Below, one piece after another: positions 1 through 7,576 of a DNA stretch of 12,502 nucleotides. Both the position numbers and the translations under genes were made by a program. The stretch is from a bacterium (GTDB taxonomy: Bacteria > Bacillota_A > Clostridia > Lachnospirales > Lachnospiraceae): positions 1 through 12,502 of the forward strand of contig SFQZ01000076.1 in the NCBI GenBank assembly GCA_004562915.1, given 5' to 3'. How positions within the stretch are numbered: the stretch's first letter is position 1; every line of letters starts with the position of its first letter. The notes below the pieces were generated by a model. It was not told the origin of the DNA. It ran no database searches and saw nothing but the letters and a program-made list of their open reading frames with translations.

Positions 1-57
1 TTTAGAACACGAAAAGGAAAATACAATGGCTTTTTCTATCTGACTAAAAATGGTTAA
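1..57 (+). CDS. C-terminal end of an unidentified reading frame (partial)
   Basis: The first frame of the window is open from base 1 and stops at TAA 55-57. It gives an 18-residue tail rich in Lys, Arg and aromatic residues (ends YLTKNG). The start lies outside the window. The codons look plausible for an AT-rich Firmicute gene, but 18 residues are too few to identify a family or to exclude chance. Confidence 0.25.
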   Translation, partial: FRTRKGKYNGFFYLTKNG

Positions 58-70
58 TTCTAAGCGACTC

Positions 71-89
71 TGGGTGGTCGATTCCGCCC
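71..89 (+). other. GC-rich stem-loop in AT-rich surroundings
   Basis: GGGTGG (72-77) can pair with CCGCCC (84-89) around the six-base loop TCGATT, with one G-U pair. It sits in a stretch (about 64-98) clearly richer in GC than its surroundings, just upstream of a gene remnant that has lost its start. It could be a rearrangement scar or part of an unknown element end. There is no T-tract, so it is not a terminator. Confidence 0.3.
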
Positions 90-96
90 GACGCTA

Positions 97-249
97 ACAG
101 CATTGCCATTAATGTATTTTTTTATGGGATTAACACTCCTGACAACCGCAAAAGAATTTTATGATAAAAACAAAAAGAAAGATGCCATAATCTCGATAGT
201 AGCTGCAATTTTGGTCTATACAGCTACGATTCTCAAAGTATTTGCCTAA
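97..249 (+). pseudogene. 5'-truncated DUF3953-like small membrane protein
   Basis: This frame ends at TAA 247-249 and is open back to a stop at 61-63. From about 97 it reads as the end of a small two-helix membrane protein: a hydrophobic stretch containing LPLMYFFMGLTLL, a charged linker (KEFYDKNKKKD), then a second hydrophobic helix (IISIVAAILVYTATIL). The pattern (a LPxMxFFxGL-type motif, charged loop, second helix) resembles the C-terminal two thirds of DUF3953 proteins of Bacilli and Clostridia, from memory of that family. The expected first helix and start are missing. ATG codons at 112 and 124 exist, but I see no ribosome binding site before either. Upstream codons (64-96) run through an unusually GC-rich stretch. 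I infer a gene cut at its 5' end. An intact 41-46 residue gene is the less likely alternative. Confidence 0.4.
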
Positions 250-259
250 TCCTAATAAA

Positions 260-278
260 GTAACTCTATTTCAGTTAC
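260..278 (+). repeat. Short inverted repeat
   Basis: GTAACT (260-265) and AGTTAC (273-278) form a perfect 6-bp inverted repeat with a 7-base spacer, upstream of the membrane protein gene at 337. There is no T-tract. It could be a protein-binding dyad or chance. Confidence 0.25.
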
Positions 279-336
279 AAAGGCAAATCTTCAAATTCAA
301 GAATTTTTATGAGAAAACGGCATGGGAGGTTACAAT

Positions 337-654
337 ATGGAAAAAATAAGAAAAAAATGGAGTAGCATGGATTTATTTGGTAAATGTTCCTATTTGTCAG
401 TTGGCTTATTATTTTTTTTGATTCCATTTACAGGTTTAGTTTTGGAGTCATTAAACATATCTATTATAAAATTTGAGATTATTTTGGGAATATATGTACT
501 GAGCATTATCTGTTCTATTCTAGCAAAAAAATGGAAATTAATAATAATTGCAACTGTTGGGGCATTACTGCTATGGGCAATCACAATAGGTATTGCAGAG
601 ATTTTATGGTATTATCTAAAGTCCTGGTTCGATATAGATATTTCATATCGTTAA
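337..654 (+). CDS. Small integral membrane protein of unknown function
   Basis: 105 residues starting MEKIRKKW. I chose ATG 337 because GGGAGG (324-329) lies 7 bases before it; a longer in-frame start at 322 overlaps that ribosome binding site. After a basic N-terminus there are three hydrophobic segments (about residues 18-40, 46-64 and 67-90), followed by a short polar tail containing WFDIDISYR, so it should sit in the cytoplasmic membrane. No catalytic motif is visible and I do not recognise the family. It lies on the opposite strand to the transfer operon, in clearly more AT-rich DNA, beside a damaged membrane-protein gene. It is therefore probably cargo or flanking host DNA rather than transfer machinery. 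A stem-loop at 751-780 could end its transcript. Confidence 0.65.
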   Translation: MEKIRKKWSSMDLFGKCSYLSVGLLFFLIPFTGLVLESLNISIIKFEIILGIYVLSIICSILAKKWKLIIIATVGALLLWAITIGIAEILWYYLKSWFDIDISYR

Positions 655-911
655 AAACTAATCTATGCAAGAAAATATAAGAGAAATGTTAAGGTCGTTT
701 CAAATTTTATGTAAACTAAAAACTGATATCAGATATATCATGAGTTACTTGGGCAGAGCCGATTTTTTGAGGTTCTGCCCTTGCTTGTATTATAATGTAG
801 CTTCCAGACATATCAAGCTTTCTCTTTATAAGCCTTTATACTTTATCACAGAATACCTTTTGTTTTCAGTTTTCCTCATGGTCATGAGATATTTTTCGCT
901 TAAATCGTGTT
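655..911. other. Convergent intergenic region without a supported gene
   Basis: The + strand gene ends at 654 and the - strand operon ends at 912, so this is a tail-to-tail gap. It contains a perfect 10-bp palindrome CTGATATCAG (723-732), a 10-bp stem-loop (751-780) and a dyad CTCATG-GT-CATGAG (875-888). A + strand frame starting at 665 runs through it but continues as the antisense of the real gene at 912-1202, and it has no ribosome binding site. Short - strand frames of about 20-35 codons exist here without convincing starts. This gap is the likely border between ICE backbone and accessory or host DNA. Confidence 0.5.
751..780. terminator. Strong stem-loop, probable terminator between convergent genes
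   Basis: GGGCAGAGCC (751-760) pairs with GGTTCTGCCC (771-780) over 10 bp with one G-U pair and a 10-base loop. On the + strand it is followed by only a weak T-rich run (TTGCTTGTATT). On the - strand no T-tract follows. Its place between two converging transcripts supports a termination or transcript-end role, but the poor T-tract keeps confidence moderate. Confidence 0.5.
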
Positions 912-1202
912 TTATGAACCTTTCGACTTCTCTTCACGTGCCATTTGAATTGTTTCTAATGCTTTCTGAATTCGTTCCTTTGCATAAGGAGGTCTTAAAT
1001 TCAATGATAACCGTCCCTTTTGGATTATATAGGTTTCACTCCCTTCTTTTGTTGAGTTGCTTAGATAGCAGCATTCCGGATATCTCTCTGCAAAATTCTT
1101 TAGTCGTTTCTGTAATCCCTGATTAAATGTATAGACACTATAATATCGATCTTCTTCATTTGTCAGGATAATCGTTTCTTTCTCATACTTTGACAGTTTC
1201 AT
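912..1202 (-). CDS. Conserved small ICE protein (96 aa), unknown function
   Basis: 96 residues beginning MKLSKYEKETIILTNEE, ending at TAA 912-914. It follows the YodL/DUF4316 gene after 5 bases. A purine-rich GGAGGAGAGG lies 9-14 bases before ATG 1202. The opening (L-S-K-Y-E-x-E-T-I-I), then a YSVYTFNQGLQKRL stretch and a later basic segment, match a family of small soluble proteins often found in Tn1549/CTn-type elements. In my memory some of these carry misleading automatic names. There is no signal peptide or membrane helix and no catalytic motif. It is the last gene of the transfer operon in this window. The fold and role are unknown; the gene itself is well supported by spacing and family resemblance. 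Confidence 0.8.
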   Translation of the reverse strand: MKLSKYEKETIILTNEEDRYYSVYTFNQGLQKRLKNFAERYPECCYLSNSTKEGSETYIIQKGRLSLNLRPPYAKERIQKALETIQMAREEKSKGS

Positions 1203-1207
1203 AGCAT

Positions 1208-2083
1208 CTATCCTCTCCTCCTTTCCATATCCTGCTCCAAATATCTCGGTACCGGTTTTCCAGATTTCACAGCGATTGCAATCTGTTTTTCCCGTAATCT
1301 CTTGATCACCGACTCTCTTTTCTTTGGTTTCTTTTTTGAGGATTGTTCTGATCTTTGTGCCGGCTTTCTTTCCACTCTTTTCCCTTCTGCACTTTTCAGA
1401 TTGTTTACCTGGCCGTCCACCATATTATAATTTCCTTCTGTTCCGGATTCCCAGCTTCTCTCATAAGTCCCATTCTCATAAAATTTCTGATAATGTTCCA
1501 GCCTGTCTTTATATGTTTGATGTTCCTGTTCCCTTTGTTCCGGTACTTTCATAATCTCATGGAGTTTCTGTTTGGTTTTTTCATCGAATCCATTCTGACA
1601 TTCCTCCATGATCATCTTCCCATAACTGTCTAAGATGATATAGGCAACCTGCCTGTGATATTCCTGATGCTCCATGAGATAAAACTGTTTTCCATCAATG
1701 ATGATATCATCCGTAGCCATCCAATTTCCCGGCTTTCCACTAATGCGATAATTTTCCGTATCCAACGTGACCAATGTACCTGACGGGTTTAATCGGATGA
1801 ACCCTGATAAAAGCTGTGGATAGTCTTCATTGACATAATAACAATGGATTTCCCCATTCTGATTCAGTACAAGCACATCACTGACTTCACAAGACTCTTT
1901 CATACGTTTCCATAAAGCAATCGCACTCTCCCCCGGCAATAATGGTCTGAGATCTATCTGCCGGTAATATTCAATCCGTATCGCAAGTTTCCTGCTTACC
2001 GCTTCCTGATAGGAAAGATGCCAGAGGTCTCTCCCTTCCGAATTACGGTCTACTCGGTAAACTGCAAATTGATCATTCTTCAT
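1208..2083 (-). CDS. YodL / DUF4316 domain protein of the ICE
   Basis: 291 residues from MKNDQFAVYRVD. Three clustered ATGs exist (2092, 2089, 2083). I chose 2083 because GGAGG (2093-2097) is 9 bases away, whereas the other two lie 0 and 3 bases from it. Residues about 6-95 form a YodL-like domain with the motif EVSDVLVLNQNGEIHCYYVN (66-85). Residues about 115-180 carry a conserved IDGKQFYLMEHQEY stretch typical of DUF4316. The middle is a charged coiled, basic linker, and the tail (255-291) has the KRESVIKRLREKQ ... PRYLEQDMERRR signature of this family. It is a soluble cytoplasmic protein. The start overlaps the end of the preceding TTRAP-type gene by 11 bases, which suggests translational coupling. 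Its YodL-like domain is related to the one in the ArdC-like protein two genes upstream. The biochemical role is unknown; membership of the ICE backbone is secure. Confidence 0.85.
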   Translation of the reverse strand: MKNDQFAVYRVDRNSEGRDLWHLSYQEAVSRKLAIRIEYYRQIDLRPLLPGESAIALWKRMKESCEVSDVLVLNQNGEIHCYYVNEDYPQLLSGFIRLNPSGTLVTLDTENYRISGKPGNWMATDDIIIDGKQFYLMEHQEYHRQVAYIILDSYGKMIMEECQNGFDEKTKQKLHEIMKVPEQREQEHQTYKDRLEHYQKFYENGTYERSWESGTEGNYNMVDGQVNNLKSAEGKRVERKPAQRSEQSSKKKPKKRESVIKRLREKQIAIAVKSGKPVPRYLEQDMERRRG

Positions 2084-2333
2084 AAGCATCATCCTCCAGG
2101 TTATTCAGATAACGATTCAGATCCAGGGAATAATAATATTTATCTTCGATCATCTGTAACTTACTGATTGCAGAGGCAATCGTTTCCAGCAGATCGTCTT
2201 CCAATGGATCTTCTTTCGCTTCTTCTAATGCCTCTAAGGTATCCTTCAAAATATCTATCGTATCTTTTCTTGTGTTTTCGTGGAAAAGAGCCACAACCGT
2301 CAATTCATCTTCTTCAAATGTTACTTTACTCAT
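2073..2333 (-). CDS. TTRAP-type (transposon-transfer assisting) small protein
   Basis: 86 residues starting MSKVTFEEDELTVVALF. ATG 2333 overlaps the stop of the ArdC-like gene in an ATGA arrangement (4 bases), and GGAGGGAGG lies about 10 bases upstream, so the two are translationally coupled. The pattern F-x-E-E-x-x-L near the N-terminus, TR at 21-22, a helical middle rich in Asp/Glu, and a KLQMIEDKYYYSLDL stretch resembles the transposon-transfer assisting protein family (TTRAP, PF14203) of Tn1549-like elements. It is strongly acidic and soluble. The family is named for its association with transfer; no reaction is known. The assignment is by remembered pattern only. Confidence 0.7.
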   Translation of the reverse strand: MSKVTFEEDELTVVALFHENTRKDTIDILKDTLEALEEAKEDPLEDDLLETIASAISKLQMIEDKYYYSLDLNRYLNNLEDDAYEE

Positions 2334-4279
2334 AAGCTCATATCCTCCCTTCTTTTTTGAGATTTGGTTTTCTGTATCTCTCCTTTTTCTTCTTTTGGTC
2401 TGGTTTTCTCTACATTCAGTGGCTTTTCCTCGATATATTGTTCTACACGTTTCAGGGCTTCCTGCACCAACTTGTTCTCCCTGTAAAATGGTATGGAATC
2501 TAAGATCTCTCTTTGTGATCTTCCGGCAACCATCAGATCCATCATTCCGTCATAATCACCGCCTTCCTGCAGGTTAAAACCAACAGATTTGAGCCCATTC
2601 ATTCGTTCTGCAGGTATCTTCTCATACGCTTCTAAAGCTTCCGGCAAAGTAAGATCATGATGAACTTCTCCTAATACCGGAAACTCTGAACATTCTGCCG
2701 CATAGAAACTGATACAACTCGTTTGCTCTAAGATATCCTTTTTCTGAATGTCACTTTCCATTCCGAGTATCTTTTTTCTCTCTTCTACAAAATCCGGAAG
2801 TTCCTGGAATCCAAAGCGATCCACAAAATATGCTTTCATATCCCCATTCTGATTCATGATCACAACATCACTGACAGACAGGGAGTGTGCCTTATAATCA
2901 GCCGGTGGATCATCATTAAAAATACTGTAAACTGCATTCATATCTTCATTTGGCAGATACAGGCTGGAATAAACACATCGATACTGATCAGCAGTTATCG
3001 TGATCCCTTTTTCCTGCAAGTCTTCCATCCCCACAAATAATTGATCTCTTCCTGTTCCATTTTCATCTAAATGATAGATTGAGAGCCTGCATTCTTTCCT
3101 TGTAAACATCATTTCTTCAAAACTATGTTCAAACCGTTCCGGATATATTACTCGCTCTACACGTTCTTTCTGGATTGGATCTCCTTTTTCTATGATAGCT
3201 TCTACCCATCGTTCCACTTCATTCCAGGATTTTGCAAATAAATGTCCCTGCATCCTATGGGTGCCATCCGGAATAAACTGCAGATGTTGAGAATTGCTTT
3301 CTTCTTTTGCAAAACGGTATCCGGCAGCTTCTACGGCAGCAATTAATTTCTCTTGTTTCTGTTCCAGCATCATTTCTATTTTTTCTGTCAGTTCATCGAT
3401 CATTTCTCCTGCTGTCTTACGGATCACATCCATAGAGGCTTTCAGTTCTCTCATTTCTTTTCCACTGCTCCAACCTGCAATATACGGAAAACTGTATTCT
3501 GACGTATCCAGTTCAAAGGCAGAGCACACACAATACGCGACTGACTCTGCTTCCACTTCTTTTGTCAGCCGGTCCTTCTCGATGCCCTGGCTTTCCATGA
3601 TCTCCTTGTCATGTAACCTTGCATGTGCGGTTTCATGGATTGCTGTTTTTAAAGTCTGGCTCTGGCTCATATCTTTTTTGATCACGATTTCTTTATCCAG
3701 GTTGTGATAATAACCGTTTGCAGATCCTTCGATCGCATCGAATCGTATCGGTACTGGTGAGATTTCCCGGATTGCTTGCAGGAATAAGTCAAAATCTTCT
3801 ACTGCCGCTGTCAGGATTTCAGGAGCAAGTGTCTGGATCGGCTCTCCTGTGGTCTGTTCAATATCAAATACTGTAATCGCCTTGAAACAAGGAAGTGTGA
3901 CCTCCACCTCTTCCGTCTTTGGTTTTCCATCCGGACCGATCACCGGTTTCTGATCCTGATCCAATACTGCCTGCTCCTTTTTCCTTTTGATCGGCGCCGG
4001 TGCGATAATGGTAATTCCCTTCTCCCCTTTTTTTACCTGTCTGCCCATAGACTGCCAGTTCCGATATCCTGTTACTAAGGTGGCATCCGGTCTTTGCATG
4101 GCGATCAACAGCGTATTATTAAAAGAATAATTATGGAATTTTGACATGGTTTTCAAATATTCCTGATACCGTTCACTGGTAAATAATTCTGCGACTCCTG
4201 TTTCCAGGTTTTGCATGATACTGTCCATATCTTTCCCCTGTATGGGAAGTAATTTAGTTTTTGTCAATTCTTCACTCAT
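2330..4279 (-). CDS. ArdC-like antirestriction / zincin protein with YodL-like domain
   Basis: 649 residues starting MSEELTKTKL, with GAGAGG 6 bases before ATG 4279. Domains in order: residues about 15-140 are an ArdC N-terminal ssDNA-binding region (motifs YSFNNTLLIAMQRP 51-64 and GYRNWQSMGRQVKKGEKGI 71-89). Residues about 155-260 are a zincin peptidase domain with HETAH (His215, Glu216, His219) and a downstream acidic cluster EVEAES (241-246) that can supply the third zinc ligand. Residues about 395-500 are a YodL-like domain (SVSDVVIMNQNGDMKAYFVD 468-487). Residues about 522-612 resemble LPD-type domains of large mobile-element proteins (FYAAECSEFPVLGE ... IPAERMNG). The tail is basic. Proteins related to ArdC protect incoming single-stranded DNA from host restriction, so action in the recipient cytoplasm early after transfer is the natural inference. 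Peptidase activity is not established. A strong hairpin lies just upstream (4306-4337), leaving no room for a separate standard promoter after it. Confidence 0.88.
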   Translation of the reverse strand: MSEELTKTKLLPIQGKDMDSIMQNLETGVAELFTSERYQEYLKTMSKFHNYSFNNTLLIAMQRPDATLVTGYRNWQSMGRQVKKGEKGITIIAPAPIKRKKEQAVLDQDQKPVIGPDGKPKTEEVEVTLPCFKAITVFDIEQTTGEPIQTLAPEILTAAVEDFDLFLQAIREISPVPIRFDAIEGSANGYYHNLDKEIVIKKDMSQSQTLKTAIHETAHARLHDKEIMESQGIEKDRLTKEVEAESVAYCVCSAFELDTSEYSFPYIAGWSSGKEMRELKASMDVIRKTAGEMIDELTEKIEMMLEQKQEKLIAAVEAAGYRFAKEESNSQHLQFIPDGTHRMQGHLFAKSWNEVERWVEAIIEKGDPIQKERVERVIYPERFEHSFEEMMFTRKECRLSIYHLDENGTGRDQLFVGMEDLQEKGITITADQYRCVYSSLYLPNEDMNAVYSIFNDDPPADYKAHSLSVSDVVIMNQNGDMKAYFVDRFGFQELPDFVEERKKILGMESDIQKKDILEQTSCISFYAAECSEFPVLGEVHHDLTLPEALEAYEKIPAERMNGLKSVGFNLQEGGDYDGMMDLMVAGRSQREILDSIPFYRENKLVQEALKRVEQYIEEKPLNVEKTRPKEEKGEIQKTKSQKRREDMSL

Positions 4280-4301
4280 TCATTTCCTCTCTTTCTCTTT
4301 T

Positions 4302-4337
4302 AAAAAATCCCCCATACAGCCGTGTGTATGAGGGATT
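4302..4337 (-). terminator. Rho-independent terminator or attenuator before the ArdC-like gene
   Basis: On the - strand a 13-bp stem (4325-4337 pairing with 4306-4318, one G-U pair) with a 6-base loop is followed at once by a run of T (4302-4307). It lies 31 bases after the stop of the DUF5688 gene and 26 bases before the ArdC-like start. Structure and T-tract are those of an intrinsic terminator. Since no promoter fits between it and the next gene, read-through or regulated antitermination is likely. Confidence 0.8.
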
Positions 4338-4368
4338 CCCATCTTATTGTTATACGGACTCTACACTT

Positions 4369-5424
4369 CTATAATTCCATAGCATGTTTCTTTGGTTTTG
4401 GATGCTCCATCTTCTGCTCTTTTCCGGTATGTTCATTTTTATCAAGCTTGGCTGCCTTTTCTTTCTGACGCTCTGCAAATTTATCTGCCCTTTCAAATAC
4501 CCGGTCTTTCACATCATAATGATAGACATGATCGGAAAGTCGTTCTTCCGGAGCGACTTCATTTTCATTGATCGTCTGGACCATATCCTCCAGAACCCGG
4601 TAATCAAATGCTCCATTATCCGGAATGACTAATGTTTCATGAGTGGAAGAAGGCAGAATAAAAAAGTTTCCCTGAAAGCCTTCCCCGATCTGATCCATTA
4701 CTTCCGGATAAAAAATCACACCTGCTCCACCTACTGTCTGTGAGTTCGTTACAATAAACATCGGATTCTCACTTCCCATTCCATTTGAGATAACTTCTGC
4801 AATACTCTGAACAGATTCATCTTTCAGAATTGTTTCTGGTCCCATTCCCATAAGCTGCTCGATCATACTTCCCATTACCATCACATGGATGGGTCTGACA
4901 TTCGGACTGTTTTCCATAGCATCTGCATGAAGCTGTTCCTCACTGATCCCATAACGCTTTAAAATATCATTCGTGATCGTCGTAGAACCCACCCCAATAT
5001 CATCAATGCGGATGGCAAGATGATAGGTAATTGCCAGATCTTCTCTCATCTGGTGAGGTACGTTCTGCAGCATTTCTTCATTTTTTTCTGCCGAAGATAC
5101 GCGGATGAACAGCTTCTTCTTTGCATTCTCATATTCTGTAATGCTCTTCGGATTAAACTGCTCCGGTACATCAAGCACCAGTTCCGTAATGCTTCTCAAA
5201 ATGCTTCCCATAGAAATCTCTGGATCTGACTGATACATTTTGTACAATTGATTCAGATTAAAAGTGGGAGCGATTACCTGATTTTCTTTTAAGACCGTAA
5301 TTCCGAGATAATTCTCATTTAATTTCTTTACCTCTTCAATTCTTACCTGTGCATCTTCATATTCAATCGGAAGAAACTGTTTGATTCCTCCCTTTACTTC
5401 GTTAACAAATTGATTAAATTCCAT
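4369..5424 (-). CDS. DUF5688 family ICE protein
   Basis: 351 residues starting MEFNQFVNEVKGGIKQFLP. AGGAGG lies 8 bases before ATG 5424 and overlaps the stop region of topB, 12 bases upstream, so the two are translated as a unit. The protein is soluble with no signal peptide. Visible stretches include GITVLKENQVIAPTFNLNQL (36-55), a central region with RPIHVMVMGS, and FFILPSSTHETLVIPD near residues 272-287. The C-terminal 50 residues are a Lys/Glu-rich tail. The overall make-up is that of DUF5688 proteins found beside topB in Tn1549/CTn-type elements. No catalytic motif is recognised and the function is unknown. A terminator-like hairpin follows. Confidence 0.82.
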   Translation of the reverse strand: MEFNQFVNEVKGGIKQFLPIEYEDAQVRIEEVKKLNENYLGITVLKENQVIAPTFNLNQLYKMYQSDPEISMGSILRSITELVLDVPEQFNPKSITEYENAKKKLFIRVSSAEKNEEMLQNVPHQMREDLAITYHLAIRIDDIGVGSTTITNDILKRYGISEEQLHADAMENSPNVRPIHVMVMGSMIEQLMGMGPETILKDESVQSIAEVISNGMGSENPMFIVTNSQTVGGAGVIFYPEVMDQIGEGFQGNFFILPSSTHETLVIPDNGAFDYRVLEDMVQTINENEVAPEERLSDHVYHYDVKDRVFERADKFAERQKEKAAKLDKNEHTGKEQKMEHPKPKKHAMEL

Positions 5425-5436
5425 ATTTTATTCCTC

Positions 5437-7548
5437 CTATTTTCTCTTATTTTTCTTCATTGTTTTTCTTTTCGGGAAAGATAATGAAAATGTCACTCTC
5501 CCGTTTTCATCGGTTTCCATATGCAGATCTGCTTCAAAATACAGATCTTTCTTTCTGGAATACAGATCCTTCACATGAACACTTCCATTTTTCAGAAGCT
5601 CAGCAGTCATCCTGGCATCCATATCCTTTTCCATGCTCTGTAAATACTTGTTTTCTTTCCAGAGACAGAAATTACATTCACGGTTACCGCAATAGAAATT
5701 TTTCTTTCCTTCATAGACCAGGCCGCCACAGACCGGACAGGTTCCCAAGCTCTCTTTTTTCTGGAACCTTCGTGTCTCTTCTTCCGGAATGGAGTCACAA
5801 TGATTCAGCATCATGGAAAGCAGTTTTTCGATACCTGTCATAAACTGTCCCGGAGCCATCTTTCCCTGCTCCATCTCTAACAGTTGGTTTTCCCATTCCG
5901 CTGTCATGGTGGCAGACTTCAAGAAATCCGGTAAGATATCGATCAATACTTTTCCGTCCTCTGTCGGAAGTATCTGTTTACCTTTTCGTACCGCATACTG
6001 GGAAGCGATCAGTTTTTCTATGATCCCTGCTCTTGTTGCCGGAGTGCCCAGCCCTTTCTTCTCGGTATCTTCCTCAAATTCTTTATTTCCAGCAGTCTCC
6101 ATAGCTGCAAGCAGGGTATCCTCACTATACGGTTTCGGTGGTGCTGTAAAATGTTCCGTCTTCGCTGCGGATACGTTGTAAAACTTATGATCTGCTTCTA
6201 CTTTTGGAATGCTGTCCTTCCCTGCATCCGCCGGGTTTTCTATAGCAAGTCCATCCTCATTCTTGAAGCATTCTTCAAAAAGTTTCCAACCGTTCTGCTT
6301 GACCACTTTCCCTTTTGCTTTAAAAATCTCATCCTGACATCGCACTTCCACCTCTGTCTCCATGAATACATGATCTTCTTCCATTGCTTCTACGGTATGT
6401 ACTGCGATCAGGAATAAAATCTTCTGTTCCCATTCTCTTAACTTAGAAAAATCAAATTCTGCAAGTTCTACCGTAGGAATGATTGCATGATGATCTGATA
6501 CTTTCTTGTCATTCAGCACCTTCTTTACATCCGGTGTTTTGGGCTGGTCAAACGGTCCCAGCAATTGATATTTCTCATGGATCTTACGGATCACTTGTTT
6601 CGCTGTTTCTTCCATATCACTTGTCAAATACTGGCTGTCTGTACGCGGATAAGTGATCAGCTTCTGCTCATACAGGCTCTGCGCCGCATTTAATGTTTGC
6701 TGAGCAGTCATTCCATAGATACGGTTCGCCTCTCTCTGTAGGCTTGTCAGGTCATACAGTTTCGGCGGTTTTACCGTCTTTTCCTTTGACTCCACCTTTT
6801 CCACAATCGCATCACTGCCCTGACAGGTTTTCCACACTCTTTCTGCTTCTTCCACATCGAAGATTTTCTTCTTCTCTGCGATCAGTCCATCACAATCCAA
6901 AACCACATTAAAATATTTTTCTTTTTTGAAACCTGAAATCTGCTTCTGTCTTTCGACAAGCATGGCAAGTGTCGGCGTCTGCACGCGTCCTACTGTCAGC
7001 TTTTTAAAATATTTTGTTGTGTAAGCTCTTGTCGCATTCATACCGACAAGCCAGTCTGCCTGTGCCCGGCAAACCGCTGCTTCTGCCAGATTATGATAGG
7101 TTTCTCCAGCTTTCAGATGTTCTATCCCTTCTAAGATCGAAGAACTTTCCAATGAACTGATCCATAATCTCTTGACCGGTTTTTTACTTCTGGACAGATC
7201 ATATACATGCTTAAAGATAAGTTCTCCTTCCCGTCCGGCGTCACAGGCATTTACCACAAACTCGATATCTGGGCGGTTCAGCAGCTTTTTCAAAATATAG
7301 AACTGTTCTTTCTTATCTTTGGATACTGCCAGTTTCCATTCTTCTGGGATGATCGGAAGATCCTCATACAGCCATCTGGTGAACCTTTCATCATAAGAAT
7401 CCGGTGGAACATATTCTGCAAGATGACCAAAACACCAACTGACAATGCAGCCCTTTCCTTCCAGATACCCTTCTTCTTTTTTTGATGCCCCGATCACTTC
7501 TGCAATCGCTTTGGACACGCTTGGTTTTTCTGCAATTACTAAATACAT
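5437..7548 (-). CDS. topB: DNA topoisomerase III (type IA), element-encoded
   Basis: 703 residues from MYLVIAEKPSV; AGGAGG is 9 bases before ATG 7548. It is a type IA topoisomerase, which cuts and rejoins one DNA strand through a 5'-phosphotyrosine. The toprim domain shows Glu7 (AEKPSV) and the acidic motif DAGREGE (103-109). The VGRVQTPTLAML motif is at 186-197, the active-site tyrosine is Tyr300 in LITYPRTDS, and SDHHAIIPT (351-359) and GLGTPATRAGIIEKL (499-513) are the usual type IA landmarks. A C-terminal zinc ribbon has Cys604, 607, 620, 625 and 628. All key residues are intact and the length is normal for plasmid/ICE TopB. In this context it most likely resolves or unwinds transferred DNA in the cytoplasm. 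It sits between the DUF4366 and DUF5688 genes, as in CTn-type elements. Confidence 0.96.
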   Translation of the reverse strand: MYLVIAEKPSVSKAIAEVIGASKKEEGYLEGKGCIVSWCFGHLAEYVPPDSYDERFTRWLYEDLPIIPEEWKLAVSKDKKEQFYILKKLLNRPDIEFVVNACDAGREGELIFKHVYDLSRSKKPVKRLWISSLESSSILEGIEHLKAGETYHNLAEAAVCRAQADWLVGMNATRAYTTKYFKKLTVGRVQTPTLAMLVERQKQISGFKKEKYFNVVLDCDGLIAEKKKIFDVEEAERVWKTCQGSDAIVEKVESKEKTVKPPKLYDLTSLQREANRIYGMTAQQTLNAAQSLYEQKLITYPRTDSQYLTSDMEETAKQVIRKIHEKYQLLGPFDQPKTPDVKKVLNDKKVSDHHAIIPTVELAEFDFSKLREWEQKILFLIAVHTVEAMEEDHVFMETEVEVRCQDEIFKAKGKVVKQNGWKLFEECFKNEDGLAIENPADAGKDSIPKVEADHKFYNVSAAKTEHFTAPPKPYSEDTLLAAMETAGNKEFEEDTEKKGLGTPATRAGIIEKLIASQYAVRKGKQILPTEDGKVLIDILPDFLKSATMTAEWENQLLEMEQGKMAPGQFMTGIEKLLSMMLNHCDSIPEEETRRFQKKESLGTCPVCGGLVYEGKKNFYCGNRECNFCLWKENKYLQSMEKDMDARMTAELLKNGSVHVKDLYSRKKDLYFEADLHMETDENGRVTFSLSFPKRKTMKKNKRK

Positions 7549-7576
7549 AACTTATTACCTCCTTCATATAACGAAA

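Noticed and set aside
71..96. Possible tRNA T-arm (GGTCGATTCC)
   Set aside because: The loop is six bases instead of seven with TTC, and no acceptor, anticodon or D arm can be drawn around it.
840..905. Short - strand reading frames just after the 96-aa gene
   Set aside because: They have 20-35 codons in two competing frames with no ribosome binding site; coding cannot be supported.
665..1126. + strand open frame of 153 codons
   Set aside because: Its second half is antisense to the well supported 96-aa gene, it runs straight through the 751-780 stem-loop, and it lacks a ribosome binding site.
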